Shown here in pieces: positions 55,433 to 64,000 of a stretch of DNA of 64,000 bases (positions are counted from its first letter, which is position 1; every line of letters starts with the position of its first letter). This DNA is from Runella aurantiaca (lineage in GTDB: Bacteria > Bacteroidota > Bacteroidia > Cytophagales > Spirosomataceae): contig NZ_QPIW01000014.1 in the NCBI RefSeq assembly GCF_003339505.1, positions 1 through 64,000 of the forward strand, read 5' to 3'. The position numbers and the translations under genes were made by a program. The notes beneath the pieces are model-generated. The model did no database searches and was not told the origin of the DNA. It saw only the letters and a program-made list of their open reading frames with translations.

Positions 55433-55449
55433 TCCCCCTGTCTGGGGGA
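55433..55449. repeat. Short C/G hairpin
   Basis: TCCCCC (55433-55438) pairs with GGGGGA (55444-55449), 5-base loop. Resembles palindromic intergenic repeats of related genomes; no T-run. Confidence 0.4.
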
Positions 55450-55554
55450 GAATTAAGACTATATTTATCAGGATTTTTGAAATTGAATTAAACATGATTC
55501 AATTTCAAACGTCTTTTCAATTACCCATACAACCATCTATAAACAAACTAAGCC

Positions 55555-57195
55555 TTGAAAAGAAGAGATTTCATGCAACTATCGGGCATGGGATTTGGTG
55601 CAATGATGTTGCCCAATATCCCGATTGTGGGGAATTCAGTTTCTCCCGAAGCCCTATTGGAAGGCGGCATTGATGTTGCCCTCAAAAAGCGTCTGGCCGA
55701 CGCTGCTCTCAACGCCGCCAAATCCAAAGGCGCTACTTACACCGATGTACGGATTGGTCGTTATCTGCGTCAATTTGTAATTACCCGCGAAGACAAAGTA
55801 CAAAACATCGTCAACACTGAATCCTACGGAGTGGGCGTGCGGGTCATTGCCAATGGCTGCTGGGGATTTGCGGCGGTGGTAGACGCCAAAACCGAAGACG
55901 ATACCGCCAAAGCGGCCGAAGAAGCCGTGGCTATCGCCAAAGCCAACGCCCGATTGATGAAGCAACCTGTGCAATTGGCTCCCCAAAAAGGCTACGGTGA
56001 AGTAAGCTGGAAAGCGCCCATCGAACGTAATTCGTTTGAAGTGCCTATCAAAGAAAAAGTGGATTTGCTGTTGGGTGTCAACGATGCTGCTCTAAAAAAC
56101 GGCGCTAATTACGTGAACTCGGTGTTGTTTATGGTCAATGAGCAAAAATACTTTGCTTCTTCCGACGGTTCTTACATTGATCAAGACATTCACCGAATTT
56201 GGCCTATTTTTTCGGTGACCACCATCGACCCCAAAACGGGTAAGTTTGAAACGCGTCAGGCGTTGAGCGCCCCCGTTGGCATGGGTTACGAATACCTACA
56301 AACCAACCCTAAAGACAAAGTAACGGGCATCACGACCCGCTACAATAAGGGCTATGATATGTTGGAAGATGTGATTTCGGCGGCCAAACAAACCAAAGAA
56401 AAACTCGCGGCCAAATCGGTAGAAGCAGGAAAGTATGATTTGGTGCTTGACCCGTCTCACCTGTGGCTGACCATTCACGAATCGGTAGGGCACCCACTCG
56501 AACTCGACCGCGTGTTGGGTTATGAAGCCAATTTTGCGGGGACCAGTTTTGCCACCTTGGATAAATGGCAGAGCAAAAACTTCAATTATGGGAGCAAAGA
56601 AGTAAATCTCTTTGCCGATAAAACCCAAGTAGGCTCGTTGGGAGCTGTTGGCTGGGACGACGAAGGCGTGAGAACCAAGCAATGGGATTTGGTGAAAGAG
56701 GGAACATTGGTCAATTATCAGGCCATTCGTGACCAAGTACACATCATCGGAGAAAAAGAATCGCAGGGTTGTTGCTACGCCGATAGCTGGGGCTCGGTGC
56801 AGTTTCAGCGCATGGCCAATGTTTCTTTGGCGGCGGGGAAAACGCCGCTTTCGGTCAGTGAGATGATTAAGGATGTAAAAAAAGGGATTTATATTATTGG
56901 AGACGGTTCGTTTTCAATCGACCAGCAGCGCTATAATTTTCAGTTTGGCGGTCAGTTGTACTACGAAATCAAGGACGGTCAAATTGCGGGAATGCTCAAA
57001 GATGTGGCATACCAGTCAAATACGCAGGAATTCTGGAATTCTTGCGTGAAAGTGTGCGACGAGCGAGATTATCGTTTGGGCGGTTCATTCTTTGACGGAA
57101 AGGGCCAGCCGCAGCAAGTCAGTGCGGTATCGCACGGTAGCTCAACGGCCCGTTTTAACGGCGTAAATGTCATTAACACCGCCCGTAAAATTTAA
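55555..57195 (+). CDS. TldD-family metalloprotease subunit with Tat signal, copy 2
   Basis: 546 residues. It starts with TTG, placed by its alignment to copy 1: LKRRDFMQLSGMGFGAMML is the same twin-arginine signal. Zn motif HESVGH (LTIHESVGHPLELDR) and GCCYADSWGSVQFQRMANVS are intact. The protein is closely similar to copy 1 over its whole length, so the gene pair is a tandem duplication. The TldE partner starts 37 bases on. A TTG start may lower its expression relative to copy 1. Confidence 0.9.
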   Translation: MKRRDFMQLSGMGFGAMMLPNIPIVGNSVSPEALLEGGIDVALKKRLADAALNAAKSKGATYTDVRIGRYLRQFVITREDKVQNIVNTESYGVGVRVIANGCWGFAAVVDAKTEDDTAKAAEEAVAIAKANARLMKQPVQLAPQKGYGEVSWKAPIERNSFEVPIKEKVDLLLGVNDAALKNGANYVNSVLFMVNEQKYFASSDGSYIDQDIHRIWPIFSVTTIDPKTGKFETRQALSAPVGMGYEYLQTNPKDKVTGITTRYNKGYDMLEDVISAAKQTKEKLAAKSVEAGKYDLVLDPSHLWLTIHESVGHPLELDRVLGYEANFAGTSFATLDKWQSKNFNYGSKEVNLFADKTQVGSLGAVGWDDEGVRTKQWDLVKEGTLVNYQAIRDQVHIIGEKESQGCCYADSWGSVQFQRMANVSLAAGKTPLSVSEMIKDVKKGIYIIGDGSFSIDQQRYNFQFGGQLYYEIKDGQIAGMLKDVAYQSNTQEFWNSCVKVCDERDYRLGGSFFDGKGQPQQVSAVSHGSSTARFNGVNVINTARKI

Positions 57196-57232
57196 GCATT
57201 GACCTCATCTCCAACAATTAACATCAAAAAAA

Positions 57233-58570
57233 ATGGCAGTTATATTAACTGAAGCAGAAGCCAAGGCCTTGCTACAAAAGGTGTTGAGCTTTTCAAAAGC
57301 GGATGAATGTGAAGTGAATCTTCTGGGCGAAATACGCGGAAATTTGCGTTACGCCCGCAACGAAGTTTCCACCAGTGGAGCAATGACCAACAAAGATATT
57401 TCGGTCCAATCGTCTTTCGGCAAAAAAGTAGGCGTGGCTTCTATCGATGAGTTTGACGATGCCTCGCTCGAAAAAGTGGTGCGCCGCTCTGAAGAATTAG
57501 CCCGACTTGCGCCCGAAAACCCCGAACATGTGGGCGTCATAGAGCCGCAGCAATACATTAAATCCAACGGTTATTTTGAATCAACCGCCAGCATCACCCC
57601 CGACAAACGGGCGGAAGCAGTTGCGAAAAGCCTCGAATTGTCGAGCAAACAGGGCCTTGCTGCGGCGGGATTTATGGAAGACCGTAAAGGGTTTACCGCC
57701 ATGATGAATTCGAAAGGACTGTTTGCGTATTACAAAAATACCAACGTTAACTTTTCGCTTACGGTCAGAACGGACGACGGAACAGGCTCGGGCTACGTAG
57801 CCAAAGGGTACAATGATTTCAATAAACTGGATACGGCGGCGGCTACCAAAATTGCCGTTCAGAAATCGTTGGCTTCCAAAGGCGCAAAGGCGCTTGAGCC
57901 CGGAAAATACACCGTGATTTTGGAGCCAACGGCGGCGGCGGTATTGGTCGAAAGCATCTTTTTTGGAATGGATGCCCGTAGTGCCGACGAAGGGCGCTCA
58001 TTCTTTAGCAAGCCAGGGGGGAAAACCAAGCTTGGGGAAAAGATTGTAGATGAGCGCGTTACGTTCTATTCTGACCCAACGCATCCTGATTTGCCCGCGG
58101 CGGCATGGTCGGGAGATGGACAGCCGCAGGCCAAAACGCTTTGGATTGACAAAGGGGTTGTGAAAAACCTTTCTTATTCTCGGTTTTGGGCGCAGAAAAA
58201 AGAGGTGAAACCCGTTCCAAACCCAAATAACATGATTATGGAAGGAGGAACCGCGACTTTGGACGAGATGATTAAAAGTACCAAACGCGGTATTTTGGTC
58301 ACCAAACTCTGGTACATCCGCCCCGTAGACCCCCAAACACTTTTGCTAACGGGCCTCACCCGCGACGGGACATTTTATATCGAAGATGGAAAAATCAAAT
58401 ATCCTATCAAAAATTTCCGTTTCAACGAAAGCCCAATCATCATGCTCAATAATCTTGAAACCTTAGGGATTCCTGAGCGGGTGGTTAGTACAGAATCAGA
58501 CCTAAATTATATTCTGCCGCCGATGAAAATCAGGGAGTTTACCTTTTCATCCCTTTCCGACGCGGTATAA
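57233..58570 (+). CDS. TldE/PmbA-family subunit, copy 2
   Basis: 445 residues, like copy 1 but with a few extra residues near the end. No signal peptide (MAVILTEAEAKALLQKVLSF). Conserved end YPIKNFRFNESPIIMLNNLE is shared with copy 1. The gene shares an order and spacing with its TldD partner. Function as in copy 1. Confidence 0.9.
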   Translation: MAVILTEAEAKALLQKVLSFSKADECEVNLLGEIRGNLRYARNEVSTSGAMTNKDISVQSSFGKKVGVASIDEFDDASLEKVVRRSEELARLAPENPEHVGVIEPQQYIKSNGYFESTASITPDKRAEAVAKSLELSSKQGLAAAGFMEDRKGFTAMMNSKGLFAYYKNTNVNFSLTVRTDDGTGSGYVAKGYNDFNKLDTAAATKIAVQKSLASKGAKALEPGKYTVILEPTAAAVLVESIFFGMDARSADEGRSFFSKPGGKTKLGEKIVDERVTFYSDPTHPDLPAAAWSGDGQPQAKTLWIDKGVVKNLSYSRFWAQKKEVKPVPNPNNMIMEGGTATLDEMIKSTKRGILVTKLWYIRPVDPQTLLLTGLTRDGTFYIEDGKIKYPIKNFRFNESPIIMLNNLETLGIPERVVSTESDLNYILPPMKIREFTFSSLSDAV

Positions 58571-58576
58571 TCTTAG

Positions 58577-58612
58577 GGCTGCGGCCCGTGACCACCGTTG
58601 CGGGCCGCAGCC
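58577..58612. repeat. GC-rich hairpin before DUF4159
   Basis: A perfect 12-bp stem GGCTGCGGCCCG/CGGGCCGCAGCC (58577-58588 with 58601-58612) with a 12-base loop, in the 65-base gap between tldE copy 2 and the DUF4159 gene. No T-run. Much more GC-rich than its surroundings. Confidence 0.55.
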
Positions 58613-58635
58613 GAGAGGTTTAATCTTTTCCAAGC

Positions 58636-59253
58636 ATGAGACCATTTTTTTTTACCCGGATTCAGTATGCTTCGGGAGATTGGGACACCGACCAACGGAT
58701 GCCTTCCAATCTCCTCAATTCGTTGGTGGAGTATACCACGATTCCGATTGATGAAAAAGAAAAAATTGTTCAATTGACGGGTACTGAGTTGTTTAGAAGC
58801 CCTTTCTGTTATTTGAGTGGTCATAAATTGGTGGAGTTTTCCAGTCAGGAACGCGACCATTTTAAAAAATACGTTGAAAACGGCGGGTTTGTGTTTGTGG
58901 ATGATTGTAATCACGACATCGACGGGTTGTTTGCTAAGTCGTTTGAGCAGGAAATGGCGCGCACTTTTGGGCCAAAGGCCTTGCAGAAAATCCCCAACGA
59001 CCATCCGATTTATCATTCGTTTTTTCATTTTGAAGGCCCGCCTACGACGAGTTTCGAACTCAACGGCTGGGGCGACGATTTGGTCCATGATTACCTGAAA
59101 GCCATTGAAATCAACGGCCGAATCGGGGTTTTGTACAGCAATAAAGATTACGGCTGCGAGTGGGATTATGATTTTAGGAACAAGCGTTGGTTGGCCGAAG
59201 ACAATACAAAATTTGGAGTAAACATTATTAGTTACGCATTAACAACCGTTTAA
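58636..59253 (+). CDS. DUF4159 domain protein
   Basis: 205 residues. MRPFFFTRIQYASGDWDTDQ, then LSSQERDHFKKYVENGGFVF-type GGFVFVDDCNHDIDGLFAK and GWGDDLVHDYL are typical of DUF4159, a domain related to the glutamine-amidotransferase fold and usually found just before MoxR-DUF58 clusters. There is no signal peptide. It is three bases before the MoxR gene and probably co-translated with it. Confidence 0.88.
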   Translation: MRPFFFTRIQYASGDWDTDQRMPSNLLNSLVEYTTIPIDEKEKIVQLTGTELFRSPFCYLSGHKLVEFSSQERDHFKKYVENGGFVFVDDCNHDIDGLFAKSFEQEMARTFGPKALQKIPNDHPIYHSFFHFEGPPTTSFELNGWGDDLVHDYLKAIEINGRIGVLYSNKDYGCEWDYDFRNKRWLAEDNTKFGVNIISYALTTV

Positions 59254-59256
59254 GCA

Positions 59257-60234
59257 TTGGAAACGCAGGACTTAACCCACTATAAAACACTGGTATCGAA
59301 GCTACCACACCTAAAAAAAGAGATTGGCAAAGTAATCGTCGGGCAAGAGGAAGTAATCAATGAAATTCTGATTTCACTACTCGCTGGTGGACATTGTTTG
59401 CTGGAAGGCGTGCCGGGATTGGCCAAAACACTCATGGTGAAAACGATGGCTGAAGCCCTCGAAATGAAATTTAAACGGGTACAGTTTACTCCCGATTTAA
59501 TGCCTGGCGACATCATCGGAACCGAGATTTTGGAGGAAGACCACGAAACGGGCAAAAAGTTTTTTAAGTTTAACCAAGGGCCCATTTTTGCCAACATCGT
59601 TTTGGCCGATGAAATCAACCGTACGCCGCCCAAAACGCAGGCGGCGTTGTTGGAGGCAATGCAGGAATACAAGGTGACGTATGCGGGTATGAATTACGAC
59701 TTACCGCGCCCGTTTCTGATTATTGCCACCCAAAACCCAATCGAACAGGCGGGTACCTACCCGTTGCCCGAGGCGCAACTTGACCGTTTTTTGTTGTATA
59801 TCAAGCTAGGCTATCCGTCCGAACAAGAGGAGTTGGATGTGTTGAAAAATACCACGGGTTTTGGCACTCAAAGTCTTCAAACCATTCTTACGGACCAAGA
59901 AATTATTGATTTACAAAAACTGACGCGTCAGGTTCATATCAGTGAAGAATTGATTGTAAAAGTGAATCAATTGGTACGTTCAACGCGTCCCGATACTACT
60001 TCATCGGCCTTTGTCAAAAAATGGTGCGGATGGGGGGCAGGCCCACGGGCGGGGCAAGCGTTGATTCTTTGCGCCAAGGCCCGGGCGGTGTTGAACCAAC
60101 GGTTTTCGGTTATCCCCGAAGACATTCAAATATTGGCCTACCCCGTATTACGTCACCGTATCTCGCTCAATTTCAGGGCTGAAGCCGAGAATATTACAAC
60201 GGATGATGTGGTAGCAGAATTGTTGAAAGGATAG
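59257..60234 (+). CDS. MoxR-family AAA+ ATPase, DUF58-linked
   Basis: 325 residues starting with TTG ([16 protein letters not shown]). Walker A GVPGLAKT, Walker B VLADEINR and sensor [20 protein letters not shown] are intact. It is the ATPase partner of the DUF58 and BatA-like proteins encoded after it. The adjacency with DUF58 (2-base gap) is the classical MoxR/DUF58/VWA layout. Confidence 0.95.
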   Translation: METQDLTHYKTLVSKLPHLKKEIGKVIVGQEEVINEILISLLAGGHCLLEGVPGLAKTLMVKTMAEALEMKFKRVQFTPDLMPGDIIGTEILEEDHETGKKFFKFNQGPIFANIVLADEINRTPPKTQAALLEAMQEYKVTYAGMNYDLPRPFLIIATQNPIEQAGTYPLPEAQLDRFLLYIKLGYPSEQEELDVLKNTTGFGTQSLQTILTDQEIIDLQKLTRQVHISEELIVKVNQLVRSTRPDTTSSAFVKKWCGWGAGPRAGQALILCAKARAVLNQRFSVIPEDIQILAYPVLRHRISLNFRAEAENITTDDVVAELLKG

Positions 60235-60236
60235 CT

Positions 60237-61097
60237 ATGCTCACCACCGAACTCATCAAACTAAATAACCTTCAAATCGCGGGTAAACTGGTCAGTGAAG
60301 AGCTGATGTTGGGGATTCATGGCAGTAAACGGTCGGGGATTGGGATTGAATTTGAGCAATATCGCCACTACGAACCCGGCGATGACCCAAAACGCATCGA
60401 CTGGAAACTCTACGCCCGTACCCAAAAACATTTGGTGCGAGAATCCGCCACGGAAAGCAATTTCCATATTCGGTTTGTATTGGACTTGTCGGGGTCGATG
60501 AATTATGCTGAAAAAAACATCAGCCGCCTGAATTATTGCAAGATTCTGCTGGCGTCGTTGGCTTATTTGGGTTACCGACAAAGCGACCAGATGAGTTTGT
60601 ATGCGTTGCAAAACGGAGATTTAGAAACCCTTGTACCCGCGGGCAAGCAAGCTTTTCAGCGGATTTTGTACGAGTTGGAAAAAGCCGAAGCAACAGGAAC
60701 GTGGCAGAACGAGCACCCTAAATTTCCGCATTTTCAGCAAAAGCAGAAAGAGTTGTTTGTATTTGCATCTGATTTTCTGCAAGTGGATGATGAATGGATG
60801 AAACTCATTCAGAGCGTGGCCAATCCGCGTCGCGAAATCCTTATTTTCCAAATACTTGGCACCGAGGAATTGCATTTTAGCCTGAATGGTTTTTATCGTT
60901 TCAAGGATTTGGAGACAGGCAAAGAAATGGAACTGGAAGCATCGACTATCAAAGAAGAGTTTCAAAAAAAAGCCGCCGCCTATTTGGCCAATTTAGACGA
61001 AGCCTTGCAGATTCCGCACGTACATTTGATTCGGACCACTTTGAACGAATCCATTGCTTCGGTGATTTCAGAGGCGTTGAGAAAAAGAAAAATTTGA
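60237..61097 (+). CDS. DUF58 protein (von Willebrand-like MIDAS domain)
   Basis: 286 residues. The DUF58 signature EFEQYRHYEPGDDPKRIDWK precedes a VWA-type segment whose MIDAS motif (LDLSGSMNYAEK) is intact. It is expected to interact with MoxR and may bind metal-dependent ligands. It starts 2 bases after the MoxR stop. No signal peptide. Confidence 0.94.
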   Translation: MLTTELIKLNNLQIAGKLVSEELMLGIHGSKRSGIGIEFEQYRHYEPGDDPKRIDWKLYARTQKHLVRESATESNFHIRFVLDLSGSMNYAEKNISRLNYCKILLASLAYLGYRQSDQMSLYALQNGDLETLVPAGKQAFQRILYELEKAEATGTWQNEHPKFPHFQQKQKELFVFASDFLQVDDEWMKLIQSVANPRREILIFQILGTEELHFSLNGFYRFKDLETGKEMELEASTIKEEFQKKAAAYLANLDEALQIPHVHLIRTTLNESIASVISEALRKRKI

Positions 61098-61198
61098 TGG
61101 TAAATTTCGGAATTGTCTGGTTGTTGAGAAAAAGGAAGATATTTTTTGAATTGTCCTGTCCTTTAGAAACATAATAATAAGATAAATGGAATTTTTCC

Positions 61199-61230
61199 TG
61201 TGCTTTCGGTTTTGAGAAACCGAAAGCACA
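61199..61230. repeat. Perfect 14-bp hairpin inside the MoxR operon
   Basis: TGTGCTTTCGGTTT (61199-61212) pairs with AAACCGAAAGCACA (61217-61230), 4-base loop. It lies in the 180-base gap between DUF58 and the BatA-like gene. No T-run after it, so it may limit or partly attenuate read-through. Confidence 0.6.
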
Positions 61231-61277
61231 GGCTTGAAAAACCACAGAAAGACAACTTTAACCCAAAAATATAGTAA

Positions 61278-62498
61278 ATGGAATTTTTAAACCCTTTGAT
61301 GTTGTGGGGCAGTTTAGCGGTTGGCATTCCTATCGCCCTTCATTTTTGGCATCAGAAAAAGGGACAATTACTCAATTGGGCGGCTACGCAGTGGCTGACG
61401 GAGAAGGACTTACAACCCTCACGAGGGTTTCGGTTAGATAATGTGTTGTTGTTGATAATCAGGTGTTTATTGGTGATTTTATTGGCTTTTTTATTGGCAA
61501 AACCCAGCCTGCATTGGGCTACAAGCGCTCAGAACCCTCAAAAAATCTACTTGGTACAACTGAATCCTTTGGTGGTTGACAATTATAAATTTGAACTGGA
61601 AGAAGCCCTCAAAAAAGGGGAGAAAATATATAAAATGGGGGCAGTATTGGAGTCATTGAACGACATGACCTCTATGACATACTCTGGGGCGATTCATCCG
61701 TTGGAATTACAAACGAGTATCAACAAAGCCCATGAGTTGAATCGGGAAGTGGGTACGAAGCAATTTGAGATTTATTTGGTTAATAGTCAGGTGTTAAGTC
61801 AAGTGCCAAACATCTTTGTGCCTGGGACGTTCGCCCTACATTCCGTGGTTGATACGTTGTCAAAAGCACCCAAACCCTATTTGGAATTTTCCGAGAAACA
61901 TAAGTTGTTTGTTAATCAGGCCAATCAATTGACGATTGCGGCGGTGTTACCCCCGAATGAAAAATTTGAATCACAGCCTTTACCCAACAATGCGGTAAAT
62001 GTATTGGTCGCCCTCGAAAGTAAAGCCGAAAAGCAGGCCATTGGGGCGGCGTTGAAAGCATTGACGGAGGTGTACCAAATTGCGTTTTCGATTGACGAAA
62101 AATTAAATTCGCAAAAACAGTACGACTGGGTTTTTACGGATAATAAACTGCCGCCTGATGCTAAAGTTTTTTCATCCCAAACGCGTTTTATTTTTTCGGA
62201 TGCAAACCACATTCCGATAAATGGAGAGTGGAAAACGGCGCAATTTTCGGGGGAAATGCTTACAAACGGGCGGCTCCCCGAATGGTTGGGTGAAGTGTTG
62301 GTGAGTCATTTTCAACTGAATCCTTCCTCGAAATCATTAAGCAATCAGCAACTTAATGCCTTGTTTAAAACGCTAGACACAAAAAGTCAATATGCTGTGA
62401 ATCAGACAGAAGGGGTGCAGTTTTCAAAATGGATTTTTTTGTTTTTTATCATTATGTTGGGCACTGAACGTTGGTTAGCCATCCAAAAAAACGCATGA
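61278..62498 (+). CDS. BatA-like aerotolerance protein, N-terminal membrane domain
   Basis: 406 residues. The start (FLNPLMLWGSLAVGIPIALH, HFWHQKKGQLLNWAATQWLT) matches the BatA N-terminal family, with a second helix (DNVLLLIIRCLLVILLAFLL). A periplasmic domain follows and a C-terminal helix closes it (FSKWIFLFFIIMLGTERWLA). It is expected to sit in the inner membrane with the DUF58 partner. The stop overlaps the next start by 4 bases. Confidence 0.9.
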   Translation: MEFLNPLMLWGSLAVGIPIALHFWHQKKGQLLNWAATQWLTEKDLQPSRGFRLDNVLLLIIRCLLVILLAFLLAKPSLHWATSAQNPQKIYLVQLNPLVVDNYKFELEEALKKGEKIYKMGAVLESLNDMTSMTYSGAIHPLELQTSINKAHELNREVGTKQFEIYLVNSQVLSQVPNIFVPGTFALHSVVDTLSKAPKPYLEFSEKHKLFVNQANQLTIAAVLPPNEKFESQPLPNNAVNVLVALESKAEKQAIGAALKALTEVYQIAFSIDEKLNSQKQYDWVFTDNKLPPDAKVFSSQTRFIFSDANHIPINGEWKTAQFSGEMLTNGRLPEWLGEVLVSHFQLNPSSKSLSNQQLNALFKTLDTKSQYAVNQTEGVQFSKWIFLFFIIMLGTERWLAIQKNA

Positions 62499-64000
62499 AT
62501 CACCTCCATAAAATCATCACTTGGGTAACCTACCAACTCTACGCTGGCGCGTTGCTAATGAGCGTATTGCTGGCGGGTTCGGCTTTTTTAGTGGTTTCGT
62601 TGGTCGCATCCACGGTCATGGTGCCTGCGCTTGCGGCTTTGGCCGTGTTTGTGGTGAGTGCGTACTGGAAAGGGCTTTTTCAAAGCAAACGAGCCGAGGC
62701 GATTCAACTCATTCACCAGAACCTTCACGACACGGAGTATAGCCTTCAACTTCTTGAAATAGATCGGCCTAATATTGCGCAGCAGTTGCAATTGGAACGT
62801 TTAGCCGAGAAAATTCAAGACCAGAAAACACCCCGCATTTTGCCGTCTCACTGGTGGATTTTTGTGGCACTATTTTTAGTTTGTCTGGGTTTGCGGTTTG
62901 GATTGCCGTTGCTGAAAAAAGACAAATTTAAGGACTTAGTTGAAGAAGTAACAAAAGGGCAAACGCTTGAAAATAAAGTAGTAATTCCTTCGTTGGTTTC
63001 GGCCAAACTAATCGTTACACCGCCCGCATATACTAAGTTACCCGTTCGGGAAGGAGCGGATTTGAACGCATCTTCTATCAGTGGTTCGGGGTTGATATGG
63101 CAGGTGTCGTTTAGTCATTCAGAAAGTGTGGCGATTAAATTAACCAATAACCGAGGAGAAGAACTTCCCTTTAAAAAAGTGGGGAATCAATTTGAATACC
63201 GCGACCAATTGTACAACTCAGGATTGTATGGTATCAAAGCTTATTGGAAAGACTCATTGGTCTATCAATCAGACTATTATCGCCTAGAAGCTATTCCTGA
63301 TTTGGCCCCCAAGATTGAACCTGCCTCCAAAGAATTATACCAATATCATTTCTTGAAAGACCCTAAAAACCTTCAGATTTCGGCCAAAATATCGGATGAT
63401 TTTGCGGTCCAACAGGCATTTATCGTGGCTACGGTGGCCCGAGGGTCGGGTGAAAATGTGAAATTTAGGGAAGTAAAATTGCCCATTGGTCAAGCCAATT
63501 TTAAGGAAACAAACATCGTCAAAAACATTGACCTAAAAGCCCTCAATTTTACGCCCGGCGATGAATTGTATTATTATTGGGCGGCGATTGATAACAAACG
63601 TCCTGAACCAAACTATTCAAAGTCAGATACTTATTTCGTGGTCTACAAAGATACCGCCAACGTGGAAGAATCAGAATTGGCGACCATGGCGATGAATATT
63701 TTGCCCGAATATTTTAGAAGTCAGCGGCAAATTATCATTGATACCGAGAAGCTGATTGCAAAACGAAAAAAAACAACAGCCAAAGAGTTTAACAGCACTT
63801 CTAACGAAATTGGATTTGACCAAAAAGCCCTTCGTTTGCGCTATGGACAATATTTGGGCGAAGAATTTGAGAATTCTATCGGCGGAGGCAATGCCTTACC
63901 CAAAGACAATGACGGCGATGCCGTAGTGGGGTTTGCTTTGTTGCATGGTTTTGTACACGCCCATGATACAGGCGAACCGGGGGGCGAATCGGGCGGAAAT
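62495..64000 (+). CDS. Large DUF4175-like membrane protein (cut by window end)
   Basis: The frame opens with ATG at 62495 and remains open to the end, at least 502 residues. Helices lie near residues 15-35, 37-50 and 115-135 (QLYAGALLMSVLLAGSAFL; HWWIFVALFLVCLGLRFGLP). A long extracytoplasmic part follows, with VSAKLIVTPPAYTKLPVREG. It resembles the DUF4175 family in the MoxR/DUF58/BatA clusters. The C-terminus lies beyond the window. It is read in the same direction as BatA, and overlaps it by 4 bases. Confidence 0.85.
   Translation, partial: MNHLHKIITWVTYQLYAGALLMSVLLAGSAFLVVSLVASTVMVPALAALAVFVVSAYWKGLFQSKRAEAIQLIHQNLHDTEYSLQLLEIDRPNIAQQLQLERLAEKIQDQKTPRILPSHWWIFVALFLVCLGLRFGLPLLKKDKFKDLVEEVTKGQTLENKVVIPSLVSAKLIVTPPAYTKLPVREGADLNASSISGSGLIWQVSFSHSESVAIKLTNNRGEELPFKKVGNQFEYRDQLYNSGLYGIKAYWKDSLVYQSDYYRLEAIPDLAPKIEPASKELYQYHFLKDPKNLQISAKISDDFAVQQAFIVATVARGSGENVKFREVKLPIGQANFKETNIVKNIDLKALNFTPGDELYYYWAAIDNKRPEPNYSKSDTYFVVYKDTANVEESELATMAMNILPEYFRSQRQIIIDTEKLIAKRKKTTAKEFNSTSNEIGFDQKALRLRYGQYLGEEFENSIGGGNALPKDNDGDAVVGFALLHGFVHAHDTGEPGGESGGN

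Noticed and set aside
55294-55554. Short peptide precursor for the TldD/TldE pairs
   Set aside because: The only frames present (17 codons, and one overlapping the next gene out of frame) look random and lie in the hairpin or next gene.

Overview
The window reads as chromosomal DNA of a Bacteroidota bacterium, most likely order Cytophagales (Spirosomataceae/Runella-like). The support is indirect: promoters of the Bacteroidota type (TTTG about 20 bp upstream of TAnnTTTG), almost no Shine-Dalgarno sequences, many lipoproteins and beta-helix surface proteins, a periplasmic-propeller hybrid-style sensor kinase, the ftsX-DUF3098-uppP-truB-ribF cluster, and MoxR-DUF58-BatA genes. No rRNA, tRNA or CRISPR array was seen. 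Genus assignment is inference.

Layout. 1-4.1 kb is an accessory strip: an IS110-family element with long structured non-coding ends, a MazF/PemK-type toxin with an unrecognised overlapping antitoxin, and remnants of an integrase and of two other genes. 4.2-6.2 kb has an Omp85-like outer-membrane protein and an MpaB/DUF2236 protein. 6.2-6.65 kb is an unusual intergenic region with 21-bp repeats followed by a possible small RNA and terminator. 6.65-15.2 kb is an OmpR-type two-component system divergent from a TolC-RND-HlyD efflux operon; four 11-bp direct repeats lie between them. 15.3-29.3 kb is a secreted/periplasmic carbohydrate-oxidation neighbourhood: SGNH hydrolase, FG-GAP protein, a cupredoxin-propeller-HEAT fusion, a beta-helix lipoprotein, a PQQ-type sugar dehydrogenase, and a GMC oxidoreductase with its Tat-exported small subunit. 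29.4-37.8 kb holds a surface-protein operon (beta-helix protein, OmpA-like, lipoprotein) next to a NarL-type regulator and a propeller sensor kinase; the surface operon and the regulator share a nearly identical 21-bp promoter motif. 38-41.7 kb is the ftsX-uppP-truB-ribF housekeeping operon. 41.7-52.1 kb has a quinone-type reductase, an AraC regulator, malic enzyme, MoxR, two parvulin foldases, truA and a MobA-like nucleotidyltransferase. 52.3-64 kb is one long co-directional block: two tandem tldD-tldE pairs, then DUF4159, MoxR, DUF58, BatA-like and DUF4175-like genes, the last cut by the window end.

How it works together. Several blocks look like sensor-effector units: kinase/regulator with efflux pump, and propeller kinase/regulator with surface proteins. 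The most distinctive observations are the shared promoter motif at 33.9 and 34.8 kb, the Tat-signal TldD proteins paired with signal-less TldE proteins in front of a MoxR operon, the cupredoxin fusion at 18.3-21.2 kb, the covarying palindromes at 6.4 kb, and the structured IS110 ends.
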